Origin: Massilia sp. Root351
GTDB lineage: Bacteria > Pseudomonadota > Gammaproteobacteria > Burkholderiales > Burkholderiaceae_D
Direction of reading: 5' to 3'
Length of the DNA stretch: 64,000 bases
Assembly (NCBI RefSeq): GCF_001425045.1
Contig: NZ_LMDJ01000003.1
Span: 321,276 to 385,275, forward strand
Shown here: positions 7,890 through 18,303 of the stretch, piece after piece
How positions within the stretch are numbered: the stretch's first letter is position 1
Layout: every line of letters starts with the position of its first letter
The notes under the pieces: generated by a model
What the model was told of the DNA's origin: nothing
The model's database searches: none
Seen by the model: only the letters and a program-made list of their open reading frames with translations
Position numbers and translations under genes: made by a program

Positions 7890-9617
7890 TCAGGCGCCGT
7901 TTCCGGTATCGATTTGCCATCCACCACCGAGCGCGCGGTACAGGGCCACCGAGGCTTGCAGGCGCGCCAGGCGCAGTTGCAGGGCGGCGTCCTGCGCGGC
8001 GTACAGGGTGCGCTGGGCGTCGAGCAGGGTGAGCGCGCTGTCGGCGCCGGCGCGGTAGCGGGCGCTGGCCAGGTCGAAGGCGCGGCTGGCCTGGGCCAGT
8101 TCTTCTTCCTGGGCGGCGTGCTGTTCGGCAAGGGAGGACAGCGCGTTCAGCGCGCGTTCGACGTCGCCAAAGGCAGCCACGATGGCGCTTCGGTAGCCGG
8201 CCAGCAGTTCGGCGCGGCGGGCGGCGGCCAGGTCGCGCTGGGCGGCGAGGCGGCCGCCATTGAAGATGGGGGCGGCCAGGCTGGCGGCGAGGCTGTAGAG
8301 CGGGTTGTCGAGCAAGCCGGATGGGCGGTGGCCGCTGGATTGCAGGATGCCGCCCAGCGCGACGCTGGGAAGCATGGCGGCGCGGGCGGCGATGATGTCG
8401 GCGTCCGCTGCGGCCAGTTGGGCTTCGGCCTGCGCTATGTCGGGACGGCGCGCCAGCAGGGCGGACGGCAGGCCGGCATCGATGGCGGGCAAGCGCAGGC
8501 TGGCGAGCAGGCTGGGGGCTGGCGGCGCCACGTTGGCGTTGGCGTTGGCGTTGGCGTTGGCGTTGGCGTTGGCGTTGGCGTTGGCGTTGGCGTTGGCGGC
8601 GGTGGCGGCGGCAGGGTCGGCAAGGCGTGCGGCCGGGGCGGGATAGGGGGCGGCGGCTACGGCTGCGGCCGGGATGGTGGCGACTGCAGGGTCGGCAGCA
8701 GCGGGCCCCGGGGAGACGGCCGGGACGGGGACGACGTCCGGGGCGGCGGGGGCAACAGTGCGGCCCAGCAGGATGGCGAGGGTGGTGCGGCTTTCGTCGA
8801 GTTGCTGGGCGAGTTCGGCGCGCTGGCGGCGCTGGGCGGCGACCAGGCCGCGCTGCTGGGCGAGTTCGAGCGGGTGCGCGGCGCCAGCGCTGGAGCGGGA
8901 AGCCACCATTGCGAGCATGCGCTCGGCGCTGGCCAGGTTGCTGTCGGCGACGCCCAGGCGGTCGCGCAAGCCGGCGCTTTGCAGCCAGGCGGCTGCCACG
9001 CTGGCGGTGACGGCCAGCCGTGCCGCGTCGCGCGCGTGGCGGCTGGCCTGCAGCAGGGCGGCGGCGCTGTCGTCACGCGCGCGGTTGCCGCCCCAGAGGT
9101 CGACTTCGTAGCTGGCGCGAAAGGCGAGACCGTAGGCGCCGCCGGTGCTGGCGGTGTTGCCGGCCGCCCCGGAGGCTGGCGCCACGCTGCCGCGAGCCAG
9201 GCCGTCCGCCCTGCCGCCGCCGCTGGCCTCCAGCGATGTGGAGAGCACCGGCAGCCGGGCGGCGCCGGCCACGCGTGATGCGGCGTCGGCCTGGCCGACA
9301 CGGGCGATGGCGGCGGCCAGGTCAAAGCTGTCGCGCTGCGCAGCTTCGACCATCTCGGCCAGTTCGGCGCTGCCAAAGTTGCGCCACCAGCCGTCGCCGG
9401 GTGTTGCGGGCAAAGCGGCTGGCGGCCGTGCGGCGGCGACAGCGAACGGCGGCGCAGCGGCGGACGGCGCGACGAGGGGCGCTGAGACTGCTGGCGCTGG
9501 TTGGCGCCAGGCGGCGGGGGGGGCGGGGTGGGAGGCAAAGCGCTCCGAAACCGGCACGGTGCGGCAGCCGGCCAGCGCCAGCAGAGGCAGGACCAGCAGC
9601 CACGATATTCTTGTCAT
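7890..9617 (-). CDS. NodT/TolC-family outer-membrane efflux lipoprotein
   Basis: 575-residue outer-membrane channel component. A lipoprotein signal ends LLALAGC (mature Cys about residue 17), and two outer-membrane efflux repeats follow (NFGSAELAEMVEAAQRDSFD; LPSALLARRPDIAQAEAQLAAADADI). The start at 9617 gives this signal peptide. It follows macB by 13 bases, so the three genes form a tripartite pump. It is longer than a usual ~470-residue NodT protein because of an Ala/Pro-rich insert (about residues 290-365) that contains eleven Ala-Asn dipeptides from a hexanucleotide repeat. Confidence 0.9.
   Translation of the reverse strand: MTRISWLLVLPLLALAGCRTVPVSERFASHPAPPAAWRQPAPAVSAPLVAPSAAAPPFAVAAARPPAALPATPGDGWWRNFGSAELAEMVEAAQRDSFDLAAAIARVGQADAASRVAGAARLPVLSTSLEASGGGRADGLARGSVAPASGAAGNTASTGGAYGLAFRASYEVDLWGGNRARDDSAAALLQASRHARDAARLAVTASVAAAWLQSAGLRDRLGVADSNLASAERMLAMVASRSSAGAAHPLELAQQRGLVAAQRRQRAELAQQLDESRTTLAILLGRTVAPAAPDVVPVPAVSPGPAAADPAVATIPAAAVAAAPYPAPAARLADPAAATAANANANANANANANANANANANVAPPAPSLLASLRLPAIDAGLPSALLARRPDIAQAEAQLAAADADIIAARAAMLPSVALGGILQSSGHRPSGLLDNPLYSLAASLAAPIFNGGRLAAQRDLAAARRAELLAGYRSAIVAAFGDVERALNALSSLAEQHAAQEEELAQASRAFDLASARYRAGADSALTLLDAQRTLYAAQDAALQLRLARLQASVALYRALGGGWQIDTGNGA
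8531..8596. repeat. Hexanucleotide microsatellite (11 x CGTTGG) inside the NodT gene
   Basis: Eleven uninterrupted copies of cgttgg on the plus strand, coding for (Ala-Asn)11 near residues 341-362 of the efflux lipoprotein. Unit length is a multiple of three, so slippage would change loop length without breaking the frame. It sits in the Ala/Pro-rich insert just before the second efflux repeat. Confidence 0.95.
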
Positions 9618-9630
9618 AGTCGATTCCATT

Positions 9631-11634
9631 TCAGTCGGAGGCCAACGCTTGCACCGGGTCCAGCGCGGCGGCGGTGCGCGCGGGCATGAAGCCGAATACC
9701 AGCCCGGTAACCAGCGCGCAGCCGAACGCGCCCGCAATTGCGCTCAGCGAGAAGATCAGCGCCACGTCCCACCACAGCAGGGCCGACCCCACCGCCAGCC
9801 CCACGGCCACGCCGATGCTGCCGCCGGTGAGCGTGACCAGCACCGCTTCGGTAAGGAACTGACGCAGGATGTCGCGCCGGCGCGCACCGGTCGCCATGCG
9901 GATGCCGATTTCACGGGTGCGCTCGCGCACCGTCATCAGCATCACGTTCATCACGCCGATGCCGCCCACCACCAGCGACACGGCGGCGATCAGGCTCAGC
10001 ATCAGCGTCATGGTGTCGCCGGTTTTCGCCTCGGCGGCGATGGAGGCGGCGGCGTTGCCGATGTCGAAGTCGCGCAGGCCGTGGCGCTCCAGCATCAGCG
10101 CTTCCACCGAGGCCTGCGTCTGCGCGACGCGGCTCACGTCGTCGACCGCCATCACCGTGTAGGTAGGCTCGCGCTGGCCGAACACCTTCAGCCCGGCGGT
10201 CGAGAACGGCAGGATCAGCAGGTTGTCCTCGTCGCGGTCGCCGCTGATGGCGCCCTTCTCCGACATCACGCCGATCACCTGCAGCGGCAGGTTGCCGATC
10301 AGGATCACCTTGCCTACCGGGTCGGCCACGTCCGGCATCAGTTCGCGCGCCAGCTTATGGCCCAGCACCGCCACATTGGCCATGTCGCGCTCGTCGTCCG
10401 GGGTGAAGAAGCCGCCCCTGGCCACCGGCCAGGTCTGGATTTCGGGCAGTGCGGGGCCGCTGCCGCGCACATAGGTCTGCACGTCGCGCCCGCCGAAGCG
10501 CACCACCTGGTTGCCGGTCACATTCGGCAGCACGTGCGCGACGTTGGGCAGTGTAGCGACCGCGTCCAGGTCCGCCAGTGTGATGCTGCGGCCCGGCATG
10601 CGCGAACTGGCGCCGATGGAGGACATGTACATGAGGTTGGAGCCGAACGCGCCCAGTTGCGCCACCACGCGCTGCTTGGCGCCCAGCCCAACCGCCAGCA
10701 TGACGATCACCGACGCCACGCCGATGACGATGCCCAGCAAGGTGAGCCCGGTGCGGAAGCGGTTGATCCACATGACGCGCCAGGCGGCGCGCGCGGCCTC
10801 GCGCAGGTCGGCCCAGAAGGAAGCAGCGCTGTGCCCCGTGGCGCCAGCGCTGGCCATGTCCGGGGCGGGCAGGCCCTGTCCGGACGGCGCGGCGCCGCTG
10901 TCGCCGACGATGGCGCCGTCGCGGATTTCAATTACGCGGCGCGCCTGCGCGGCCACGCTGCGGTCGTGCGTGATGAGGATGATGGTGTGGCCGGCGTCGG
11001 CCAGCTCGTTCAGCAGCGCCATCACTTCCGCACCGCTGGCGCTGTCCAGCGCGCCGGTGGGTTCGTCGGCCAGCAGGATGCGGCCGCCGTTCATCAACGC
11101 GCGCGCTATCGACACGCGCTGCTGCTGGCCGCCGGACAGCTGGCTGGGACGGTGTTCCAGGCGCTCGCCCATGCCCAGGCGGCGCAGCAGCGCCCCGGCG
11201 CGCTCCTTGCGCTGGTGCTCCGGCATGCCGGCGTAGATGGCGGGCAGTTCGACGTTCTCGCGCGCGGTTTCGGAAGCGATCAGGTGGTAGCCCTGGAAAA
11301 CGAAACCGAATGCTTCGCGGCGCAGCCATGCCAGCTGGTCGGCGCCCAGGTCCGCCACGTCCTGCCCGGCGAAGCGGTAGCTGCCTTCGCTCGGGCGGTC
11401 CAGGCAGCCCAGCAGGTGCATCAGGGTCGACTTGCCGGAGCCGGAGGCGCCGACGATGGCGACAAACTCACCGGCATGGATGTCCAGCGTAACGCCGCGC
11501 AGCACTTCCACCGCCGGGGAGCCGTTCTCGCCGCCGTAGCGCTTGCGCAGGCCGCGCAGGGCGATCAGCGGCTGCGCGGCCGCCGGCAGCAACCGGGTGG
11601 CCCCAGCTTGCGGCGCGCGCGGCGGCGCGTACAT
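9631..11634 (-). CDS. macB: MacB-type ABC transporter (ATPase-permease fusion)
   Basis: About 667 residues. The N-terminal ATPase domain has Walker [11 protein letters not shown]-loop, signature LSGGQQQR, Walker [13 protein letters not shown] and switch His (ITHD). A MacB periplasmic core lies between the first helix ([22 protein letters not shown]) and the three C-terminal helices of an FtsX-type permease. It powers export of substrate from the periplasm through MacA and the NodT channel. A GTG at 11646 that overlaps the macA stop (GTGA) is an equally possible start. Position next to a siderophore-uptake operon recalls PvdRT-OpmQ siderophore export, but substrate is inference. Confidence 0.93.
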   Translation of the reverse strand: MYAPPRAPQAGATRLLPAAAQPLIALRGLRKRYGGENGSPAVEVLRGVTLDIHAGEFVAIVGASGSGKSTLMHLLGCLDRPSEGSYRFAGQDVADLGADQLAWLRREAFGFVFQGYHLIASETARENVELPAIYAGMPEHQRKERAGALLRRLGMGERLEHRPSQLSGGQQQRVSIARALMNGGRILLADEPTGALDSASGAEVMALLNELADAGHTIILITHDRSVAAQARRVIEIRDGAIVGDSGAAPSGQGLPAPDMASAGATGHSAASFWADLREAARAAWRVMWINRFRTGLTLLGIVIGVASVIVMLAVGLGAKQRVVAQLGAFGSNLMYMSSIGASSRMPGRSITLADLDAVATLPNVAHVLPNVTGNQVVRFGGRDVQTYVRGSGPALPEIQTWPVARGGFFTPDDERDMANVAVLGHKLARELMPDVADPVGKVILIGNLPLQVIGVMSEKGAISGDRDEDNLLILPFSTAGLKVFGQREPTYTVMAVDDVSRVAQTQASVEALMLERHGLRDFDIGNAAASIAAEAKTGDTMTLMLSLIAAVSLVVGGIGVMNVMLMTVRERTREIGIRMATGARRRDILRQFLTEAVLVTLTGGSIGVAVGLAVGSALLWWDVALIFSLSAIAGAFGCALVTGLVFGFMPARTAAALDPVQALASD

Positions 11635-11642
11635 GTCCGCGC

Positions 11643-12821
11643 TCACAGCTGGAACCTGCCCGTGCCTTCGGGCGCGATGTCGCGCAGGACGAGCTGCTCG
11701 CCTTCGCGCAGGCCTTGCAGCACCTGCCCGTGCAGGCGGTCGCGCACGCCGATTTCCACTTCGCGCTGTTCCAGCTCGCCCGCGCCGTTCAGCACGCGCG
11801 CGGTGTAGCGTCCCGGCTTGCCTTCCCGTGCGGCCAGGGCGGGCAGCGGCGCCGCCAGCGCGTTCTTCACGGCGGCGGTGACGAAGGACACCTGCGCCGT
11901 CATCTGCGGCATGAGCTCCCCGTCCGCGTTGTCCACGTCGAACAGCGCCGTGTACAGAATCACCTTGCCGGGCGTGGGCGCCAGCGCGGTGGCGCCGTCG
12001 CGCGGCTGGGCCGCAGGCGCGGGCAGCACCTGCCGCACCTTGCCCTCCCAGCGGCGCTGGCTGGCGCCCAGGGTGGTGAAATAGACCGGCATGCCGGCCT
12101 TCACTCGCCGCACGTCGGCCTCGGACACTTCGGTCCATACCGTCATGCCCGACAGGTCCGCCACGCGCAGCACGTTGGGCGTCTGGTAGGTGGCGTTCAA
12201 GGTCTGCCCCTCGCGCGCTTCGACCGACACCACGGTGCCGCCCATGGGCGCGTAGATGCGGGTGTAGCCCAGGCGCGCCACGTCCGCCTTCAACGCGGCT
12301 TCGGTCTGCGCAATCTGCGCCCGCAGGTTGGCGATGCGGGCAACGGCCGTCTCCACGGCGGCGGCGGCCACTTGCACGTCCTCTTCGCGGGTGGCGCCGT
12401 CGCGCGCCATTTGCTGCTGGCGCGCATCCTGCTGCCTGGCCAGGCGGTGCTGGGCGCGCTGCTCGGCCAGCTGGGCCGTCAGCCCGGCCAGCGCGGCCCG
12501 GCCCGCGTCCACCGTGGCCTGCTGCACGCTGGGGTCGATCTCCACCAGCAGGTCGCCCTTTTCGACCACGGCGCCGGGCGCCACATGCAGGCGCAGCACC
12601 TGGCCGGACACTTGCGCGCCGATGTCCACATAGCTGCGCGGCTGCAGCGTCCCGATGGCCATGACGCTGGCCTCGATACTGGCGCGCGCCACGCGCACGG
12701 TTTCAACTTTGGGCGCCGCCTGCTGCTGGCGCCATGCGGCAACGCCGGCCGCTATCGCGGCGGCGCCCAGCAGCGCCAGCACGGCGTTGCGGCGGAACTT
12801 GGAAGGAAGGGGAATTGCCAT
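11643..12821 (-). CDS. macA: MacA-type periplasmic adaptor (membrane fusion protein)
   Basis: 392-residue membrane-fusion protein. It has an N-terminal membrane anchor ([18 protein letters not shown]), a split biotinyl-lipoyl domain ([28 protein letters not shown] and [22 protein letters not shown]), a long alpha-helical hairpin coiled coil (about 95-175), a beta-barrel domain and a C-terminal membrane-proximal domain. It links MacB to the outer-membrane channel. First gene of the operon macA-macB-nodT; the upstream region carries no clear promoter hexamers that I can defend. Confidence 0.93.
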   Translation of the reverse strand: MAIPLPSKFRRNAVLALLGAAAIAAGVAAWRQQQAAPKVETVRVARASIEASVMAIGTLQPRSYVDIGAQVSGQVLRLHVAPGAVVEKGDLLVEIDPSVQQATVDAGRAALAGLTAQLAEQRAQHRLARQQDARQQQMARDGATREEDVQVAAAAVETAVARIANLRAQIAQTEAALKADVARLGYTRIYAPMGGTVVSVEAREGQTLNATYQTPNVLRVADLSGMTVWTEVSEADVRRVKAGMPVYFTTLGASQRRWEGKVRQVLPAPAAQPRDGATALAPTPGKVILYTALFDVDNADGELMPQMTAQVSFVTAAVKNALAAPLPALAAREGKPGRYTARVLNGAGELEQREVEIGVRDRLHGQVLQGLREGEQLVLRDIAPEGTGRFQL

Positions 12822-13249
12822 GCACTCAAACCTTTTCGGACAGGAGGGACGCCGAAGGCATCCTTACTATCCATGACCGCCGAAACGGAAAAAGGGGTCA
12901 GCGCGGGCAAAAAAATCAGCGCGCGGCCGGCGTGCTCCGGCGGCCGCCCAGCCGTCACCCGGTCGGAGCCCTGTTATCCAGCAGTTTTCCTGTCGATTTC
13001 CACAGGCTTATGCACACAGCAAATATGGCCGTCCGGAATCAAAATCCGCTTATACCGGCTTATCCAACACTTGTTCAGGACTTTTTCAGTGGGATATCAA
13101 CAATCTTATCCACAATCGGCGCAGCTGTCCGCATGCGCACCTCGCTAAAGCTAGCAAGCAAGTAGCCACTGCGCCTATGCCAACTTACCCCCTGCTTGCC
13201 CACCGCATATGGACAGCTTGTCTACAAGCTTGCTCACATGGTTATCCAC
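12822..13249. other. Intergenic region between macA and glmU
   Basis: No gene is seen. The first 150 bases are GC-rich, hold the macA leader (an AGGAGGG-like stretch near its start) and contain one copy of the ggggtcag motif found in the transposon ends at 25.3 and 26.1 kb. The rest is the second phased DnaA-box-like array described separately, up to the glmU terminator. Confidence 0.6.
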
Positions 13250-13250
13250 A
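12974..13250 (+). repeat. Second phased array of degenerate DnaA-box-like units
   Basis: Units such as gttatcca, gttttcct, gatttcca, cttatgca, cttataccg, cttatcca, cttgttca, ctttttca, gatatca and perfect ttatccaca (13106-13114 and 13242-13250) recur with the same orientation. The last four bases of units fall at 12977, 12988, 12999 and 13011, then 13053, 13063, 13074, 13085, 13096 and 13109, then more weakly 13187-13245, so the 10-13 bp phasing of the first array recurs. The middle (13020-13050 and 13120-13175) is too degenerate to assign. Confidence 0.6.
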
Positions 13251-13276
13251 AAAAAAACGGCGCCCGAAGGCGCCGT
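13250..13276 (-). terminator. Rho-independent terminator of glmU
   Basis: On the minus strand a 7-bp GC stem (cggcgcc / ggcgccg, 13258-13264 with 13269-13275) closes a TTCG tetraloop and is followed by a run of eight T. It lies 18 bases past the glmU stop codon. Confidence 0.88.
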
Positions 13277-13293
13277 GCACTGCATGCGGAAAC

Positions 13294-14682
13294 TTACTTC
13301 TTGATCTTGACCGGGCGCTTCCAGCCGGGAATGGTCAGCTGCTTGGGACGCGAGATGGTCAGCTGCTCGGCCGGCGCATCCTTGGTCAGCGTGGTGCCGG
13401 CGCCGATAGTGGCGCCACGGCCCACCGTCACCGGGGCCACCAGCTGGCTGTCACTGCCGATGAAGGCATCGTCCTCGATCACGGTGCGGAACTTGTTGGC
13501 GCCGTCGTAATTGCAGGTGATGACACCGGCGCCCACGTTCACGCGCGAACCGACGGTGGCGTCGCCCACGTAGGCAAGGTGGTTGGCCTTGCTGTGCGCG
13601 GCGATCTGGCTGTTCTTGATTTCGACGAAGTTGCCGATGTGGACGTCTTCGGCCAGCTCGGTGCCCGGGCGCAGGCGCGCGTAGGGGCCGATGATGGATT
13701 TGGCGCCCACCACCGCGTCTTCGATGTGGCAGAAGGGCTTGATCTGCACACCGGCAGCGATGCGGGCGTTGACCAGCACGCTGTGCGCACCGACAGTGAC
13801 GCCGTCGGCCAGCTCGACCTTGCCTTCAAACACGCAGCCGACGTCGATGGTGACGTCGCGGCCGCAAACCAGTTCGCCGCGCACGTCGATGCGGGCCGGG
13901 TCCATCACGGTCACGCCGCGCTCGAGCAGCGCCTGGGCAATATTGAGCTGGTGGATGCGTTCCAGCTGGGCCAGCTGCACCTTGGAATTGACGCCCGCCA
14001 CTTCCCACACGCCGCCCGGGTTGGCCGAGACCACCGGCACGCCGTCCGCCACCGCCTGGGCCACGATGTCGGTCAGGTAGTACTCGCCCTGCGCGTTATT
14101 GTTCTGCAGCGCGGCCAGCCATTTCTTCAGGCGCGCGGTAGGCGCCACCATGATGCCGCTGTTGATTTCCTTGATGGCGCGTTCTTCCGCGCTGGCATCC
14201 TTTTCCTCGACGATGCGGATGATCTGGCCGGTCCTTTGCCCGCCTTCGCGCACAATGCGGCCCAGGCCGAACGGATCATCCTGCTCCACGGTGAGGATGC
14301 CCAGCTTGTCCGACCCGGCCGCGTCCACCAGGCGCTGCAGCGAGGCCGAAGTGGTCAGCGGCACATCGCCGTACAGGATCAGGGTGGGGTGGGCTTCGTC
14401 CAGCACCGGCAGCGCCTGCATGACGGCGTGGCCGGTGCCCAGCTGCGGTTCCTGCAGCGCGGCGGAGATATCGGCGCCGGGCACCTGCTTCTCCTTTTCC
14501 AGCTGCTCCAGCACGGCTGCGCCCCCGTGGCCGTAAATCACGCATAATTTGGCCGGGGACAAGCCGCGCGCAGTATCGATCACGTGCGACAACAGCGGCT
14601 TGCCTGCCAGCGGATGCAATACCTTGGGCAATGCGGACTGCATACGTTTGCCCATGCCGGCGGCGAGAATAACTACGTTCAT
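13294..14682 (-). CDS. glmU: Bifunctional UDP-GlcNAc pyrophosphorylase / glucosamine-1-P acetyltransferase
   Basis: 462 residues, as expected for GlmU. The N-terminal nucleotidyltransferase starts [14 protein letters not shown] (GxG...KR uridylyltransferase signature), with the GTGHAVMQA and YGDVPL motifs. The C-terminal half is a left-handed beta helix of hexapeptide repeats with the acetyltransferase active site ([14 protein letters not shown]). It makes UDP-GlcNAc in the cytoplasm from the GlmS/GlmM product. A longer upstream frame exists, but the conserved LAAG start fixes the N-terminus at 14682. Divergent from the DUF6279 lipoprotein. Confidence 0.97.
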   Translation of the reverse strand: MNVVILAAGMGKRMQSALPKVLHPLAGKPLLSHVIDTARGLSPAKLCVIYGHGGAAVLEQLEKEKQVPGADISAALQEPQLGTGHAVMQALPVLDEAHPTLILYGDVPLTTSASLQRLVDAAGSDKLGILTVEQDDPFGLGRIVREGGQRTGQIIRIVEEKDASAEERAIKEINSGIMVAPTARLKKWLAALQNNNAQGEYYLTDIVAQAVADGVPVVSANPGGVWEVAGVNSKVQLAQLERIHQLNIAQALLERGVTVMDPARIDVRGELVCGRDVTIDVGCVFEGKVELADGVTVGAHSVLVNARIAAGVQIKPFCHIEDAVVGAKSIIGPYARLRPGTELAEDVHIGNFVEIKNSQIAAHSKANHLAYVGDATVGSRVNVGAGVITCNYDGANKFRTVIEDDAFIGSDSQLVAPVTVGRGATIGAGTTLTKDAPAEQLTISRPKQLTIPGWKRPVKIKK

Positions 14683-14706
14683 AGGCCTACTCAAAGAGTT
14701 AAGAAT

Positions 14707-15606
14707 ATGGAAAAGTTTAACATGCAGGACACCCGCAACCGGGGCGCACGGTACATTTTCGCCTTCCTTTTCCTGGTGCTGCTGGGCGCGTGCAGCTCGC
14801 TGCGCCTGGCCTATAACAACGGCGACACGCTGCTGTTCTGGTGGCTGGACGCCTATGTGGACCTGGATTCGGCGCAAAAGCCGCCGGTCAAGTCGGACAT
14901 CGGCAACTTCTTCCGCTGGCACCGCAAAACCCAGCTGCAGGACTACGCCCAGGTGCTGCAGCGCGCCCAGCAGCAACTGCAGGCCAATCCCAGCCTGGCC
15001 GATTTGCAGGCGGACTACAAGGACATCCGCGCGCGCACCCAGGCCATGCTGCTCAAGGCGGCGCCGGACATCGCCGAGCTGGCACTGTCGCTGAAGCCGG
15101 AGCAGCTCGAGCAGATGGCAGAGAAGTTCGACAAGAACAACCGCGACTTCCGCAAAAAGAACATGAAGGGCGGGCGCGACGAGCAGCTCAAGTTCCGCTA
15201 CAAGAAATCCATGGAGCAGTTCGGGTTATGGTTCGGCAATTTCAGCCGCGAGCAGGAGGCCGTGATCCGCAAGGCGTCCGACGCCCGTCCGCTGGACAAC
15301 GAGCTGTGGCTGGACGAGCGCATGCGGCGCCAGAAGGGCATTCTCGCGCTGGCGCACCGCATCCAGCAGGAAAAGCCGTCGCAGGCGGCGGCCGAGACCA
15401 TGGTGCGCGAGCTGATCCAGGAAAACTTCGAGCGCACCGAGAAGCCGTCCGACCGCAAGCCTTTCTTCGACGCCTACGCCAACGGCACCATGGAACTGGT
15501 GCTGACCGTGATCCGCATCGCCACGCCGGAACAAAAGGCGCACGCGCACAAGCGCATGCAGGGCTGGATCGAGGATTTGAACGCGCTGGCGGTGCAGGCC
15601 AGGTAG
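14707..15606 (+). CDS. DUF6279 family lipoprotein
   Basis: About 299 residues. A signal peptide ends in a lipobox (FLVLLGAC) with the acylated Cys near residue 27, followed by a conserved [24 protein letters not shown] stretch and a charged, mostly helical body. Likely anchored to the outer membrane facing the periplasm. Function unknown; the family is common in beta- and gammaproteobacteria. Met codons at 14707 and 14722 are both possible starts; 14722 has a GGAAAAG upstream. Divergent from glmU. Confidence 0.82.
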   Translation: MEKFNMQDTRNRGARYIFAFLFLVLLGACSSLRLAYNNGDTLLFWWLDAYVDLDSAQKPPVKSDIGNFFRWHRKTQLQDYAQVLQRAQQQLQANPSLADLQADYKDIRARTQAMLLKAAPDIAELALSLKPEQLEQMAEKFDKNNRDFRKKNMKGGRDEQLKFRYKKSMEQFGLWFGNFSREQEAVIRKASDARPLDNELWLDERMRRQKGILALAHRIQQEKPSQAAAETMVRELIQENFERTEKPSDRKPFFDAYANGTMELVLTVIRIATPEQKAHAHKRMQGWIEDLNALAVQAR

Positions 15607-15651
15607 GCGCAGCCCGGGAAGCGGCCCGGCGCCGCATGTTATAGTGCCGCC

Positions 15652-17170
<1,519 letters not shown>

Positions 17171-17187
17171 AGGAATGGTATATTTGC

Positions 17188-17208
17188 CTCCATAACACCT
17201 TTATGGAG
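17188..17208 (+). promoter_or_regulatory. Leader hairpin that buries the Shine-Dalgarno of the next gene
   Basis: Perfect 8-bp arms ctccataa (17188-17195) and ttatggag (17201-17208) enclose a 5-base loop. The GGAG at 17205-17208 is the only good ribosome binding site for the ATG at 17214, so folding of this hairpin would hide it. Confidence 0.5.
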
Positions 17209-17213
17209 ACAAC

Positions 17214-17807
17214 ATGACCTTTGCCCGCCGTTCCATCCTGAAAAGCGCCGCCGCAGCCGCTGTGCTTGCGCTGGCCGCCTTGCCCGCTTTCGCCGCCGAC
17301 GTGGCCGGCGTGAAGTTCGACGAGACCATCGCCGTCAACGGCGCCACGCTGAAACTGAATGGCGCCGGCCTGCGCACCAAAGTCATCTTCAAGGTCTACG
17401 CGCTGGGCCTGTATCTCCCTGAAAAGAAATCGACCGTGGCCGAGATCCTGGCCGCCGAGGGCCCGCGCCGTGTGAAAATCGTGGTGCTGCGCGAGCTCAC
17501 GTCGGACGAGTTCGGCAAAGCCTTCATGAGTGGCCTCAATGACAACACGGACGCGGCCGAGCGCGCCAAGCTGGTGCCGCAAACCAAACAATTCGGTGAA
17601 ATGTTCGCCATGTTCCCCGCGCTGAAGAAGGGCGATGTGCTGACGGTGGACTGGATACCGGGTACCGGTTCGCAGGTGATGTTGAACGGCAAGAATGTCG
17701 GCGGCACGCTGCCGGACGTGGCGTTCTATAACGCCATCCTGCGCATCTGGCTGGGCGACAAGCCGGTGGACAGCTCGCTGAAGCCTCAGCTGCTGGGGGA
17801 AAAATAA
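17214..17807 (+). CDS. Exported chalcone-isomerase-like protein
   Basis: 197 residues. The N-terminus has a cleavable signal with an RR (FARRSILKSAAAAAVLALAALPAFAADVAG), so export through Sec or Tat is likely. The mature part matches the chalcone isomerase-like fold (GVKFDETIAVNGATLKLNGAGLR; KVYALGLYLPEK; FYNAILRIWLGDKPVD). Bacterial members are periplasmic, may bind fatty acids or similar ligands, and lack an established reaction, so the plant enzyme name should not be transferred. Its ribosome binding site sits in a hairpin. Confidence 0.88.
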   Translation: MTFARRSILKSAAAAAVLALAALPAFAADVAGVKFDETIAVNGATLKLNGAGLRTKVIFKVYALGLYLPEKKSTVAEILAAEGPRRVKIVVLRELTSDEFGKAFMSGLNDNTDAAERAKLVPQTKQFGEMFAMFPALKKGDVLTVDWIPGTGSQVMLNGKNVGGTLPDVAFYNAILRIWLGDKPVDSSLKPQLLGEK

Positions 17808-17817
17808 AGTTGTTGCG

Positions 17818-17850
17818 GCGCGGCAGACGTATTAAACCGTTCTGCCGCGC
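17818..17850. terminator. Hairpin between convergent genes
   Basis: Nine-base perfect arms gcgcggcag / ctgccgcgc (17818-17826 and 17842-17850), extendable by acg/cgt inside. It lies between the convergent chalcone-isomerase-like and small membrane genes. No T run follows on either strand, so a classical intrinsic terminator is doubtful. Confidence 0.45.
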
Positions 17851-17883
17851 AATACCATCTGTGCTGCGTAAATCTTGGGCAAC

Positions 17884-18177
17884 TCAGGCGCGGGCGGCCA
17901 TGGCGCGCAATTCGGCGGCGTGGCTGGGCGCGCTTTCCATCGAATTCAGCATGCGGTTCAGCATCATGGCGTCCTTCATCAGGCGGCGCTGCAGCCGTTC
18001 TTCCTTGCTCAGCTTGGGTTTCACCACCAGCAGCAGCGCACGCGCGATACCGCGCAGCAGCGGCTTAAACAACAGCAGCATGGCCAGCGCCAGCACGGCG
18101 CCCAGCAGGATTTGAACGGCTTCCATGATAGAAATTCCAGTAGTTAAGGCTTGTACAGCAGAAATGAAGGTAGACAT
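17884..18177 (-). CDS. Small single-pass membrane protein of unknown function
   Basis: 97 residues as listed, or 80 if translation starts at the second Met (18126, MEAVQILLGAVLALAMLLL). One strong transmembrane segment (ILLGAVLALAMLLLFKPLLRGIARALLLVV) is followed by a basic cytoplasmic tail (KPKLSKEERLQRRLMKDAMMLNRMLNSME) predicted helical. No domain recognised. It stands alone between convergent and divergent neighbours. Confidence 0.65.
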   Translation of the reverse strand: MSTFISAVQALTTGISIMEAVQILLGAVLALAMLLLFKPLLRGIARALLLVVKPKLSKEERLQRRLMKDAMMLNRMLNSMESAPSHAAELRAMAARA

Positions 18178-18303
18178 TGAAGTTCAGGTGCAATTACAAT
18201 CAAGTGTCACTATAGTGCGCTGCAACATATAAATCCAATTCCGTTTCCCGATATCAACTATACGGAACGTGAATAAGAGTCCTTACCACCGAGCCGAGTA
18301 TTT

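Noticed and set aside
8531..8596. Repeat block as a CRISPR or VNTR locus
   Set aside because: Units are 6 bases, contiguous and inside a coding frame, with no spacers.
17818..17850. Hairpin as a strong intrinsic terminator
   Set aside because: The stem is good, but no T run follows on either strand, so it is listed only with low confidence.
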